A stretch of DNA of 64,000 nt from Mangifera indica (taxonomy: Eukaryota; Streptophyta; Magnoliopsida; Sapindales; Anacardiaceae), in contig NW_025401110.1 of the NCBI RefSeq assembly GCF_011075055.1, forward strand, positions 310,001 through 374,000, read 5' to 3'. The number at the start of each line of letters is the position of its first letter. The first letter of the stretch is position 1. Under the pieces are notes generated by a model, which was given only the letters and a program-made list of their open reading frames with translations, searched no databases and was not told the origin of the DNA. Of the stretch, positions 25,535-40,817 are shown one piece after another. The position numbers were made by a program, and so were the translations under genes.

Positions 25535-27121
25535 ATGTGGCGTTTAGCATTTTCCCCGACTCTTATAAGAAATTTCTTAGCTAAAGCCCCACTAGACCCC
25601 TTCTCCAATCTTTTTTTTTCTGAAAACACTTTGAAAAGTCACGAATGTTGGGTCTTGAGGAACTATTTTTCGCGGTGGGCTTCAAGTCCTAGCTTGTCTA
25701 TATGGAGAAGAAAGAAGGAAATGAGCAAAGAGGGTTTGATGGTGGCTAAAGAGTTGAAGCGTGTTCAATCTCATCCTCTACGCCTTGAACGCTTCATCAA
25801 GTCCCATGTGTCTCGCTTGCTCAAGTCTGATCTTGTTTCTGTTCTTGCCGAGTTCCAGAGGCAAGACCAGGTCTTTCTCTGCATGAAGGTTTGTTTTATT
25901 TTCAAATGGATTTTGTTATGAAATTTGGTGTTTCTTATTAAATTTATGGCATGTTATCCTTGTTGTTCAAGTGATTTTCTTTGTATTTCATTGGCTAATT
26001 GGAGTTTCAAAATTGTATAAGAATAATGGTAAAAAAACAGAATTCTAGTGTGAAGGTTGATTTCCATTTATCACAACGCTGGGGCCAGCTCTGACACCAC
26101 TTGTGTTCATAATTCTAGTAGGAATTGCTTCTTCTGATTATGGGAAAATTTCATTCTCTACGTTGTGCCATTGATTGAAAAGGAAAGCAAAAGTATTTTA
26201 AAATTACTTTTATTTGTTTCTTGTGAGTTGTGAGGATAAGGCCTTCTACTATAAACTTTGATTGATTACACTTCCTCTGCTCTGAGTTTGGCCTGTAAAA
26301 TTTGCTTTTCAGGGTTGTCAATTGTTAATGGTGATTACAAATTGTGAGCTTACATATTGAGTTGGCTTAGCAGACCAATATATAAATTGGGTGAAACAGA
26401 TTGTAAATAGGGCTCTGCAATAATGTAGAATAAAAATGTAAGCCATTCTATTTTGACAGAATTGAAACACATAATTCTTTTCTATCAGGTTTTTCTCTTT
26501 CTTGTCACCGTACTAAAGGAAACTGAAGGAAAGCAATGTTTGTTGTTATACGCAGCTGGTCGATAGAAGAGATAATGAAGTGATCTTTAGTTGTTACACT
26601 GAACATTTAGACTTGAAGCATGTGAAACTAGGCTCTAGTGCATGGTAGTTACTTGCTAAATTAATTAGAAGCTCAAAACTATGTTTGTTTTACAGCTATA
26701 TGATTTGGTGCGCAGAGAAATATGGTATCGCCCAGACATGTTCTTTTACAGGGACATGCTTATGATGCTTGCAAGAAACAAAAAGGTGAATGAAGCGAAA
26801 TGGGTTTGGGAAGATCTCAAGCGAGAGGAAGTTTTGTTTGATCAGCATACCTTTGGTGACATTGTCAGGGCCTTCTTGGATAGCGGACTGCCCTCGGAAG
26901 CAATGGATATATATGATGAAATGAGAAGATCTCCTGATCCCCCAATATCATTGCCATTTCGTGTGATCTTGAAGGGCCTGATTCCATATCCAGAATTGAG
27001 AGAAAAGGTCAAAGATGATTTCTTGGAGCTCTTCCCTGACATGATTGTGTATGATCCACCTGAAGACTTGTTTGAAGATCAAGATTGGAGAAGGGAAAGT
27101 GATGACGACAGAAGGCATTGA
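25535..27121 (+). CDS. Short PPR protein, THA8-like
   Basis: Two exons, 25535-25888 and 26696-27121, joined at GT (25889) and AG (26694-26695), encode 259 aa. The start is the ATG of MWRLAFSPTL at 25535. The open frame extends upstream only through non-ATG codons. The N-terminus is basic and hydrophobic, as for organelle targeting. The body (SIWRRKKEMSKEGLMVAKEL, FIKSHVSRLLKSDLVSVLAEF, then a run of about four helical-repeat units such as YRDMLMMLARNKKVNEAKWVWEDL) matches the small THA8-like PPR clade of plants. Those proteins act in organelle RNA processing, notably group II intron splicing. The C-terminus is acidic (DPPEDLFEDQD). The gene is intact. It is not part of the conserved block formed by its neighbours. 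Confidence 0.88.
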
Positions 27122-27900
27122 TGATGCACTTGGACAGTGAAGGCACTCATTCTTCAGTAAAGCTTGCCATCATGAAGAGCAGAATGATTTCTTATGCCTG
27201 TACCAGTTGAGATCAGTTGGTGACTCTCTGGTAGATGAACGTTGTTCAGGTTGCAAAGTCTTGATCTTTGAACCATGATGTACATTAAGGAATATCCTCG
27301 CTATCAGCTTAAAAAAGTGATAGGTCGGTGCCATGTAATGCATTCTTGACTGACTCATTTGAAAGCATGTAGCTGATACAAAGGCATGATATTACTTTCA
27401 ATGGATTGACTTAATCGTTAATATCTGTATCATTTGAATTTTTAATTTGTGGATCATTTTACCGTCCAAAGGTTAATTTTTGTATCATTTGAATGAAGAT
27501 AGAATTAAAAAAATATGGAATTTTAGTTACCTGTCTTATGTCGGATGAATTTTGGGCTATAGATTGAGAAATATTCTACTCATACACTGTTATTCTTCTA
27601 ATCAGGTAAGTTTGTAGGAGAATTAAAGTAGTCAAAAATGGATTTTCGGCAATGAATTTGCTGTCATAATTGTGGATAACATGACTGGAAAAAAATTTAA
27701 ACAAGACAACCAGACAAACGCACTAATCCAAGCAAACCGAAGAAAAATGGAAATGAAAAAGAGATACGACTAGAAAAAGAGAGGAGAACATGAGGTGAAG
27801 ACAAGAAATTAATTAGGAAATTATTCAAGGGGGCCTTTGACCAAAGGGAGGATTGACATCTCTTTTTGTCAAAACAATATTTTTCTTTGTTAGCATCCGG
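27122..27900 (+). other. 3' flank of the PPR gene
   Basis: Probably starts with the 3' UTR. No further coding sequence on either strand. Confidence 0.4.
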
Positions 27901-30381
27901 AAATTTAGAATTATTTGAGTGAATGAATGTTTGCTCATAATGGAGAACGACTATTCATTTATAAGGTTGAAGATGATGAACAATGTTCCTTTCATAGAGA
28001 TGAACATTAGTAATAACATAAAAGAATGCATTGTCGTTACTAGGATAGTAACACTTATGCAAACATGAAATGTAGAGTAGGGTTGTGCATCAACCATGTT
28101 TGCCTATTCATTAAGTTGAAATTACAAAATTTACCCTAAATTGTATGTAATAAGGGAATATAAATAGGAATAACCTTATATGATATAAATAAGGTGACAT
28201 AATTACTATAGTTTCTTTAACATGTGTGATTTAACGTACGAGTTACAAGGTAAACAAATTAAGATTTAATTAGGAAATATAAAGTTGTAGAGTTGTGGAA
28301 ACAACTAAGAATTTGAAGAACGAGCTACCAACTATGTGATTTGCGACATAAGGTAATGAAACAAAAGTTAATGTTATATGATCTTTGACTCGAACAAATT
28401 GAATGCGTGCCAGTAGTGTGTGATCTTTGGCATGAGAAGGAAGATGATTGCCATTATTGTGTGAGCTGTGGCATATGGATAAATGCCAATACTGTGTGGT
28501 TTATTTGGCATATGATTGAAATTTCATACTATTCTTGTGTGATCTTTAGCACGAGTTGTCAATATAATGTGATCTTTGCTCTAAGATCAATATACTATGC
28601 CACTATTGTCTGATCTCTAGTGCACGAACCTAATGTGAAAACATGAGGGATGTTGCATGATGATACTTATAAGATGCTTTATGCATACGCTTGATGGGGA
28701 CATGTGTAGCTAAGGGTGTCAATTTAGTGATTGATACCTACGATATATAGAGATTGTGATTATTAGGCTAATAACAAACTACTCGTGACCTAGACATACC
28801 CACAGATAAGGTAAAGTCTATCAATTGGTGTCTTTAGATTGATAGATATATCATTGTCGGGACTGTGGTTTGTCAATTGGCTAAGGCATATCAGAATATA
28901 GAGAGTTCATTGATTTGGGGTTCAAGACTTGTTAGGACATAAAAAGTCTGTTGATAGGTGTCCATCGATTAATTTAACTAGGATCGTGAGTCCATTGAAT
29001 GATAATGAGTGATGAGACAACCAAGACTAGAGAAAGATTACCTAAGTGTGGTCAATATAGGGGCTACATTGATTCCTTGAAATTCAAATCTTGAATGCAA
29101 CGTGCGATCATTCCATAAATAGACACTACCATGTTTCTACATGAAATATAGGTATGTAAACGGGGTGTATGCCCATGTAAAAGGAACTCTACATCGTACA
29201 ATGATTATTAATAGACCGATGTATGAAGGACTTGTACACTTATCCATGAAATGTAGAATGGCACATGAGGTACACTTGTGTAGAAAGGGATGTATGACTG
29301 GACATGAGTGTGAAAGGACATTAGTATCCTTAGGGTGTGCATGGTCGTGGAAATAGAGAAAGGTTCTAGTTATGACAATGAAGTGCACGATCATGCATTA
29401 GACTACAAAGTTGTCCACGAGAGCGCACATGAATGACCATGGAAGAATAGTCTTGAATGTTCACATAAGAACTAATGCATGTCTATATAGAATCGAATTC
29501 ACAGTTGTGCATGAGAAGAAAGATGAATGTTTGTTCAAGATCAATTAGGCAATCATATATAGACCTGTCCTGAGTGATTTAAGGGATATAGATGGTATGT
29601 TGAAGTATCAAGATATGCCTTAGAGAGAGAATAAGATAGGGCATGAAGGTAGAGGCATATACACTAAAAAATAGAGCCCTGATATAAAATGATTCATGAG
29701 CTTGAGAGAGTAATCTTAGAAATCATATCTTTGAGATGAAATATATTATAAGACGTTGAAAATTATGATTTTTGGGTGACTGGGTAACAATTAAGGACAT
29801 AGGGATCTTGTAGAACACATGTGGGGCTTAGATACCCGAAGAGTGCATATGAGGGATAGAGAGTTCCCATAAAATATGAGTTAAGATGTTACCCATAGAA
29901 ACATGTAATTTAGGGTATTTTTTAGAAAGATATTGTGAGAAGACATTTATGACAGGTTTTATACTCGTAGTTAAGGTGATGAGATAATTCATTGACTGGT
30001 GTCCACTATTGTGTATGGTATGATTGAGGATCTCTTGGTTAGTATAGGACATGCCGGGTAGTAGAGAGTTTGTTGATTGGCGTCTATGGTATGATATGCT
30101 AGGACTATGAATCTATCAATTGAAAACCATAGTAGGACGAACCAAGATATAGATAACCTTTAAGATGAGTCACCCGACTAGGGTGTCAAATCCTTGCCTT
30201 CACTTAGTCCAATTGACATAGAATGATGATTTAGAAAAATGAGAGATAAATTTGCTTTCACTATAGACGAGATATATATTATGTACATATTAGCATTCCT
30301 AGTCATTTGAGATAGGGTATAGACAAATCTTAGATGACGAGAGAGTTTGAGATGTGGAATGCAAGATAGAATCTGGAAGTG

Positions 30382-30430
<49 letters not shown>

Positions 30431-30735
30431 TTTATTAATGTATAATCGATACTCTTATTTATTTAGTGTTTTATCACCCAACTCTTTCTCTTTGGTTTGA
30501 TGTTTTGACACTTGATGTGTTACTTTCGTAATGATTTTATAAAGGGAATTTAAATAATTTTATGTGGTTAAATGTTTTTATTATTTTAATTCATGTTTAA
30601 GATGAGATTAGATAACACTTCACTTTGGAGGGCAGAACTTTTGCAATGGGGTGTTATAATTGGTGTCAAAACAAGATTTGGAACACAAGTGTCTAAGGTA
30701 GAATTTGTGTGTACTAGGATAGAAATGAGTCCCTC
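27900..30735 (+). mobile_element. Decayed Gypsy-type LTR with primer-binding site and leader
   Basis: The stretch ends GGGGTGTTATA (to 30658). It is followed by ATTGGTGTCAAAACA (30659-30673), a degenerate form of the TTGGTATCAGAGCA initiator-Met primer site that follows many Ty3/Gypsy LTRs. A leader-like segment follows to about 30735. Upstream there are many loosely repeated phrases (TTGATTGGTGTC type; GTGTGATCTTTGGCA type), no ORF, and a left border I cannot fix. The same junction type recurs at 48337-48360. The extent is inferred. Confidence 0.45.
30384..30426. repeat. AT dinucleotide microsatellite
   Basis: An uninterrupted TA/AT run of about 21 units inside the decayed LTR region. Confidence 0.9.
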
Positions 30736-30760
30736 GTACTACACTGGTTTCAACATGGCA

Positions 30761-30910
30761 GTGCCAACATCAGTATACATCTTCACATTGCCACTGCCAT
30801 GCCTTGGTGTTGCATCATCTCTTCCTACTGGTTTTGTTGCAGGAGCAATCATCCTTGTAATAGGCTTGCTCATTTATGCCTGGACACAAAGAGTAAATTC
30901 TTCTAGTGCC
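30761..30910 (+). pseudogene. Relic of last exon of a CRT-like (CLT) plastid thiol transporter
   Basis: The plus frame reads VPTSVYIFTLPLPCLGVA then SSLPTGFVAGAIILVIGLL, a hydrophobic segment matching the C-terminal end of CRT-like transporters (LPLPYLG..LPxGFVAGA type). That family moves glutathione and gamma-glutamylcysteine across the plastid envelope. The splice-like AG at 30759-30760 fits the exon start. No other CLT exon is visible on either side; the retroelement leader abuts it upstream. In Arabidopsis, CLT1 lies between STR12 and PHGAP2, the same place as here. Called a remnant because a whole gene is absent, though the frame stays open to 31042. Confidence 0.68.
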
Positions 30911-31042
30911 TCATCCTCTCCTGCTACCAAATTACATTTAATAATCAAGATCATTAGCATCGCCACTTTCAAGCTCAGAAACTGGTGCAAGCTAGTTCCT
31001 TCGGTAATCCAAGTAAGAGATTATAATCGTAATTTTTGTTAA

Positions 31043-33126
31043 ATAATATAGCTAGTTTTCATTCTTCATCGATCCTCGATGTGTAAGGCAGTAAATCATA
31101 TTAAGAAGAAGATAAAAAAAGCTGTCTCGAAAAATTTGCTTGACCCACTTAATACAAATTGTAGGGTTCAACAGAGGTTTAGTTTCGCAAATTATTAAAA
31201 AAAAAAAAAAATTGGTTATATTAGACTGTAACCTTTTATTGCTTTAAACATATAATTACCTTTACAGTATTCGCCATAAAACTTGTTCATGGAAACTAAT
31301 GAAATTACTACTGGCAATGGAAAGATTTAGACAAAATGATTTATGGAAACTAATATACAATCCAGGTTTTTGATACTTTTAAACAGAGCTTTTAAGGGTG
31401 GATGAAATTAAGTCTTGATTAAAAGACCTCATGGCTTGTGAGCATGTCTCAATTGCATCAACTCCACATCTGTTGAAACTCAGTCAATCACAATAATTCC
31501 AAATCTTGACATTTTTGTGCCTGGACTTGAATTATGTGAAAATTTGTCAAGTGATTTGTATGTGGATAAGAAAGAGCAAAATTACCTTTTTTTTAACTCC
31601 ACAGGTGTGAAAGTATTTTTGGATTGAGGATTTTCTTATGATCCCATCTTTACTGTGATTGATGGTTAATGAAGAAAAGAAGAAACAAATTTAAGCCATT
31701 CATGTAGTCAAGTTCTTAGAAATCAGAGGAAGATGTTTAGACTTGGGTGGCCATAGACACAGAAAATTATTCAATCACATGCTGGGGTTGAATGGATGGT
31801 GCAACACCAAGCCGGGTGGAGTGATGAGCATGAAAAGGCTATTTGCCACAGTGGTACTCTAGCTAATGTGTATGTGACAAATCTTGACTCAGTGCATTGT
31901 CTACAACCTTTTCCAACTTTCAGACTTTGGCCATTGATGATGGTTTTATCAGAGAAGGCAAAGGTTTTTGAGTTAATTATATATTTCATGATAAGGATGC
32001 GCTATAAGATGCTTCCAGCAAATATGCTTTAGAGAATATGTTCCAATACAAGGTAATAAGGTTAACTTGATCTTGGTGGGAAATCAAATGTCTACATGAT
32101 CGATGCTCATGGTAGACAGGGGCAACAAAAATAGATAATAGTAAGTATTTCCAACTTTATTATTTAGATAATGGCCACAATTGTCCAAAAGATTAAATAA
32201 TGTCATATCACAAACATGTAATTGTTTGTACACTGAGATAACTACTTAAAATGATTTTATTTTTTTATAGTGGATTATGTATATAGGCCCAAGGAAATTA
32301 TAGTTGATATAACAAAAAGTAAAAGATTGATATATATCCAGATATAATAGACCAAAAACTAGACATGAAATATATGTGTGTGTGTGAGAGAGAGAGATAG
32401 AGAGAAAGAGGCAATGGCCAAGGGAGAAGAAAGAGGGAAGGATGATTGACAATAAAAAAAAATCAGTTGTCGAAGAGGAGAGAGAATCCTAGGGGTAAAT
32501 TACTACTTTTCAAACTTTAAAGAAAAGTTTAAAAAAAAAATTATAAGATTTTCAAATTAAAAGAAAAAAATGTGGTAAAAGTTTAATTTTTAAAATTTTT
32601 TTCTTAAGTGATAATTTTATCTCTAATTTTAATTAAAATTTTTAATAAAAATTTATTTATAAATAGATATTTAAGTTTTAAAAAAAAAATGTCTTTTGGT
32701 CATCCTTTAAACTCATTTAAAACAATTTTAATTTAAAAAATAGTGATTTTAACATAAACTTCTCTACCTTTATCAGGTTTTTGGTTTCATTGTGGCTCAA
32801 GGCTAAATCTATTTATCACCATGCTAATTATTTTGTTCATATAATAAATGTCAATTTTATAAGCTAATTATTTTTTAAAATCTTTATTTAGAATTATAGT
32901 AGATGTATAATTTTATATGTAATTATGTGGTTAAATAATTAAAAATTAAAAATAAAATAATATTTAATACGTTATCATTTGTGCGAATCGTTGATTGCTC
33001 TGTTTAATAGCTACTTGTGCACAGCCTGCTTATCTCCGCCGTGAGTCGCCCGAGTCGATCGAACCTTCAACCTCAACTCTCAACAGTTTCGCTCACTCTG
33101 GCTCTCTCGAAACTAAATCCGCAACA
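31043..33126. other. Intergenic region upstream of the rhodanese gene
   Basis: No gene found. Contains a (TG)n(AG)n microsatellite (about 32375-32410), AT-rich DNA, and a partial copy of the palindromic mini-repeat near 32890-32975. A 78-codon ORF near 31796 has no recognisable features. Confidence 0.45.
32375..32410. repeat. Compound (TG)n(AG)n microsatellite
   Basis: TGTGTGTGTG passes directly into GAGAGAGAGAGA, with minor interruptions. Confidence 0.85.
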
Positions 33127-33685
33127 ATGATAAGAACTACTCATATTTCGCCAGTAGCATCACCAGTGCTCTTTGTTCTCAAACAATCGTTGTTTCCCTC
33201 TCTCAATCTCTCTTCTTCATTTCTCAATTATCACCAACTCTCCACACTTTCTTCTTTCCGAACCCTACTCCCCAAACCCCTCAAACCCTCTTCACTGCGG
33301 AGCGTGAAACGGCCCCAGCCTATGATAGGTCGTTTTCCATGCGCTAAAGGTAATGCTTTTGCCCTTCTGTCAAAACCCATTTATGGTTTTGATTTTTTGT
33401 TCAGTGGGTTTTGTCGCATTTCAGCTTCGTTTAGTGGTGGAAGTAGTGGCTCTGAAGGTGGTAAAGAAATTTTGGTGCAGCACTTGCTTGTTAAAGAAGA
33501 TGACCTCAAGCTTTTATTGGATCTTCAGCGGAGGATTGCTGAAGGTGATAATCGGTTCTTTTAAGTGACTCGAAATGAAAATTTATGACTTAGTTAAGAT
33601 AATAAGGGAAAAAAAAAAAATGAAAGTTCAGTTGTATAAGTGATAAAAAGACGTGCACAGATGCATAAGTCAAATGCAAAGTGAG

Positions 33686-33777
<92 letters not shown>

Positions 33778-36700
33778 TTTCAGATGTTTTGTTTCTGGAT
33801 TTTTTCTTGTTTATTCCTATACTGATTTTTTTTTTTTTTGGTTTATCTTTTTATTTCACGAAGGAGAGGATTTAAGTGATCTTGCTGTTGAATACTCAGT
33901 TTGTCCATCTAAGCAAGAGGGGGGAATGCTTGGTTGGGTGAGAAAGGGGCAAATGGTAAATGAGAGAATTTTTCTTTTCAATTTGTTGCTTTGTTGGTGG
34001 CTGTATATAAAGAATCTTGATGATTAGACAATTCATTTTGATATGATTCCTAGACAATCTTTCTTTGATTCATGCAATGAAAGTGGTAGTGACACACTCC
34101 CTATTATTGCACAATCTACTATAGCTTTTAAGATTAAATTGCACTTTTATAATTTTGAACATTATTGTACAATCTTCTTTCTTCATTTAACACATGGGGA
34201 ATATTATTAACACACACACTTATATTGCACGAACTGCTGAAAGTTTTTAAGATTATATAGCATGCATAGAGCATTGAAGCTCAAGTAAGTTTCTTGATTG
34301 ACTGCTGTTGTGAGCTGTACTAAACCACTTCAATTTCAAGTAAAGGCTTTTTTGTTCTAGTAGCAGCCAAACTCTATTTAGCCGGTTTGAAATGCTCTAA
34401 GGAGGACTGAGTATGCTAGTGTAAGATGTGGTACTAGAAAAATAGTAATTATTTTGTTGATTTCGGTACCATATGAAGACAAAAATTCTTTTTCTTTGAG
34501 TGGGACTCTGCTAATTATGGATTGCAGGATATAGGTGAATGTTGCATATCCTGGTCTATGTGATAACTGTATTAATTGAGCAATATTTCCTCAATGATAC
34601 AGCATTCCTAATGTTTGCCTTTGTCTTCTAGGTCTAGATCTTTGGATTGCAAAGAACATCTACATAGAGGAAACATATGGACACCCATCAAATCTTTTCA
34701 TTTTCAACTGTAAATGTGAATTGCACTAATTTGAGCATCTAGATACTTGCTCACTAGTTCATGGGGTTATCTTAGTTTTCAATATGGTTGACACATGACA
34801 GTTCTTACATTGTAAATTCATCCAGGTCCCTGAATTTGAGGAGGTTGCGTTTAGTTCGCCTTTGAACAAAGTTGCAAGGGTAAAAACTCAATTTGGATGG
34901 CACTTGTTGCAAGTTTTATCTGAGAGGTATGCCTTAGAATCTTGGTTGAATATTGTTATTGATGTTTGATATCTTAAGCGTTTGCATCAAGAGATAACTT
35001 ATTAGTGCTTAATGAAATGATGCAGATGCTAGCTCTTGCTTTGTCTGTGCTAATGTCTTTTTGCATCTTTCATTTTTACTGACAGGGAAGAATCATCTCT
35101 TCAAGACATTCAGCCTGATGAATTTCATGTTAAAATGCAAGATCCGGATTTCCTTGAAGAGGCACAGTTGATTGATGTTCGAGAACCTGATGAAGTGTAT
35201 GCTTTTTTTATTACATTTTGATTCTCCAGCCTAGTTTGCTGAACTTTAACTCAGATTAACTATTTCTCTAGTTCATAATGAAAATTATTTTCTGTGAGAA
35301 AAAGGGGAGTAACCTAGGAAATATGCAATTGATGATTGTGTCTGCAAAAAGAATGATCTTATTCCACAATGATCATCAGTTATAATCAATAGTTGTTTGT
35401 CTGGAAGTTTATGCGCAAATCTAGGGGTGAATCTTTTTTTTGGAAGTAAGCTACATATTGGCAACTTGATGTAACTAACATGTTTCTCTAAAAGGGGCTA
35501 TATCTTTGCTTACACATTTCTCTGTGGGAATAATGGCTTTGTACAATTTGCTTGTTTGTATGGTTCGCTGCGTTTTTCATAATTTCTAATCATTTTCCAT
35601 CTTGATTGTTTCTGTATTTTTGTGTTCACCACTTTTTGATCTTTCTCATATGACAGTGCTCGAGCTTCTTTGCCAGGCTTTAAAGTTCTTCCTCTCCGCC
35701 AGTTTGGGACCTGGGGACCAGATATAACTACCAAGTTTGACCCTCAGAAGGATACATATGTAATGGTGTGTAAAATTTTTATCAGTGTTCAAAGATTTTC
35801 AGTTTTGTCATTAGCAAAGAGAATGGCTTAATGTTGGGTAATAAATTTATATTTTCTTTCATCTTGGGCCTAAGTTGTTCTCAATTTTCTCTTTCATATT
35901 TGACTGGAAAGAACTGTCATTAATTTGATGAAGGATTTTAAACATTTTCTTTCCCTCTATTGCTCTTGTATTTGTTGTCAGTGTCAAGAGAATTCTCTGA
36001 AAATTGCATTAGGTGTTTTTTATGGCTAAGAAATTTTGTCCTCCTTGCCCCCAAATCCTCCTATGTTGTAATGAAGTCTTATCTTCTTCATGATTTATCT
36101 TAATTATTTTCTGCCTTGTAAGTTTTAATGCTACTCAATTTGTAATTTTTTCTTTTGATTTTATCTTTTCATTGATAAAATAATCACTTTTCAATTTTAT
36201 CCCCTTCCCTACATTGCCATTATTTTATAGTGCTAAAATACATGTTATGTGCAGTGTCATCATGGCATGCGGTCATTGCAGGTTTCCAAATGGTTGCAGA
36301 CACAGGTAAAGCCTTTTCCATTTATTGATTCATTTCCAGGAAAAATAAAACATGCTTGTTTGCGTGTACATGGAAAATGCTATCTCGGAAAAATGACTAT
36401 ATATTTCAATGTTAAATTTCAATATTTCCTTAGTGCATCATTTATATTTTTGCAATCCTCCCTTGTGCCTTAATATCTTCCTAGTTTTACTTGGTTGTTT
36501 TATGACATATCATTGCACACATGTATACATCTCTGTAACGACAATTGCCTTCTTGTAATTTGTCATCTTATCATCATACTCTTTTTTTAACTTATAGTTG
36601 ACATGCTGGAAACATTTCCAACCAACAGTTAAATAGTACATAGATTAAAGTGAATTGCTATACTGTTGTGACATTATATATAATTTTTTCTGAGTGTTTT

Positions 36701-36829
36701 CAATGTAGTTCTGACCTTTTATCTTGGTTATTTGTTGATGACTATCAGGGTTTTAGGAGAGTATTTAATTTATCAGGAGGAATACACGCATATGCTACCA
36801 GGGCTGATCCATCAATCCCTACGTATTGA
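33127..36829 (+). CDS. STR12: Rhodanese-like / PpiC domain protein, chloroplast (STR12-like)
   Basis: Seven exons: 33127-33544, 33864-33955, 34826-34926, 35086-35196, 35657-35765, 36255-36305, 36749-36829. All have GT..AG introns and join into 320 aa. The N-terminal 100 or so residues are Ser/Leu-rich and lack acidic residues at first, as in a chloroplast transit peptide. A parvulin-type peptidyl-prolyl isomerase domain follows (about 112-205: ILVQHLLVKEDD, FEEVAFSSPLNKVA). A rhodanese domain ends the protein (about 215-318: LIDVREPDE). The presumed active-site cysteine is C278 in CHHGMRS. Arabidopsis STR12 has the same order and similar length (about 300 aa). The substrate of this fusion is not known. 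The start is the first ATG in frame. Confidence 0.92.
33689..33773. repeat. Long AT microsatellite in intron 1 of the STR12-like gene
   Basis: About 42 uninterrupted AT units, roughly 90 bp before the 3' splice site at 33863. It is open as a Tyr-Ile run in one frame, but that is an artefact of the repeat. Confidence 0.95.
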
Positions 36830-38444
36830 CACAACAACTTTTCTGATCCCCCAATAGATGTCTTACAATACTAGTTACTTGAGAACCATGTGCAACGGAT
36901 CGGGTCCTCTTTCTATGCAACATTCCTACATGGTAAACAGTGTTCTGAACTTCAAGGGTTGATAGAGATTGAAATTGTTGGTATTGAATTAAATGGAGTG
37001 AGGAAAGATTAACCTCAGATTCATAGAGGTTGAAAGAGATTGGATTGAATGAGACTGAGAGATGGGTACAAGGGGAGAAGCTCAGATTTAATTGTTGGGA
37101 GAATAAAGAAATATATTGTAAACTTATCAGCCTTGTTAACCATGCATTTTATTTTGTATCGAGATTTAGACAGAGTGACCGATGAATTATTATTGATTGA
37201 GATGGTACGTTGATTATCAGTAATTGAACAATTTGATAAATCCAACCATGTGTGTTGTATTGTCTCTTTTATGCAGCAAGTGTGTTAGTTTTAGTGTATG
37301 ATAGTAATGAGCCATGCTTTTCAGAAGCTCATAACCCAATTGTGTAGCTTTTGATACAAGTTACATTATATGAAATTCAATAAAACTATGAGTGCCACTG
37401 CGATCATGTAATTTGATTGATTTTGAATGAAGAAAAAAATAATATTTAATTATATAATAATATATTATCTATTCTTAAAAAGTGTGTATATATAATATTA
37501 TTCATATGTGAGATAAATAATTTAATAAAATTAGGTGTATAATTTTTGTATATAATTTTGTATACAAGTAATGTTATGTTATTATATGATTAAGTTTTAT
37601 TTTATCTTTAATTTTTAACTATCTAATTATACGATGATACATTGTTGTTTGTGTATAAAGTTGTGCATATAGCATTATTCAAAATAATTTATTTGATATA
37701 CTCATTTTCCAAAACACAATATTATGTGTACATAAATAGATACACACATAATATATCATCATGTGATTGAATGTTATTTTATTATTGATTCAGAATCACT
37801 CAAGTAATATCGGATTAAATGTATATCTATTTATGTACTCAAAATATGTATACATAATTTTATAATTTTCTAAAACAATTTAACCTAGTAGAAGTACTAT
37901 AAGATATGATTGTGGCAAACATTTTAACTTGTTTGTGTTGAGACCTTTATTTTATACAAACTTGGATGGTTCACTTTCATAAACAAGTACTTGTAAAATT
38001 AGAATTAGACGGTTGTGAATAAACAGTTTATGTTTTGGCTAATGCACAACTAAAATTATATCTTACTATGTTAATACGAAAATCACAAACAGGTTTAAAA
38101 TCTTCCCGGAAAATCCTCTCAACCCATGTCTCAAAACACAAATCAATTACTTCCCATCAGATTGCCTGACCCTTTCAACAAGAATTCTGTCCTAAAATTC
38201 CTCATTATCCCAATTTCTACACCAAAAATCCAACCTGTTTCTTAATCCTCCTCTTTCTTTTCTCTCTCTATACATGTCTTTCTTTCTCTTTAGAACACTT
38301 TCGTCAACCTCCATAAGGAAACAAAATAGAAACATTTGTACAAAAAACAAGAAAAAAATTATGTTAGTCCATCTCTGAAACAATCCCATCACCATCATTT
38401 TTAATTAATATAATCCTTTCATCTTTAATCCTTTACCGATTAAT
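36830..38444. other. Intergenic region between STR12-like and CPK genes
   Basis: Two plus-strand genes in tandem, 1.6 kb apart. The segment holds the 3' flank of the first gene, a cluster of AT-rich palindromic mini-repeats (37430-37865) and the leader of the kinase gene. No ORF of interest. Confidence 0.5.
37430..37865. repeat. Cluster of AT-rich palindromic mini-repeats
   Basis: About three adjacent copies (37430-37510, 37545-37680, 37715-37865) of a family with ATATATCATCATGTGATT-like centres and ends near TATGTATACATAATTTTAT. Related copies occur near 5380-5510, 17640-17840, 23905-24050, 41230-41400 and 50620-50790, with partial ones near 32890 and 42790. Confidence 0.6.

Positions 38445-40817
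<2,373 letters not shown>

Noticed and set aside
30593..31042. Whole 149-codon ORF as a gene
   Set aside because: Its first 45 or so codons lie in retroelement leader; only the middle part resembles a CLT transporter exon.
32995..33126. Longer N-terminus for the STR12-like protein
   Set aside because: The open frame continues upstream without an ATG; the first in-frame ATG is 33127.
33653..34027. 124-codon ORF with a long Tyr-Ile run
   Set aside because: It is the AT microsatellite read in frame; the real exon 2 of the STR12-like gene uses only 33864-33955.
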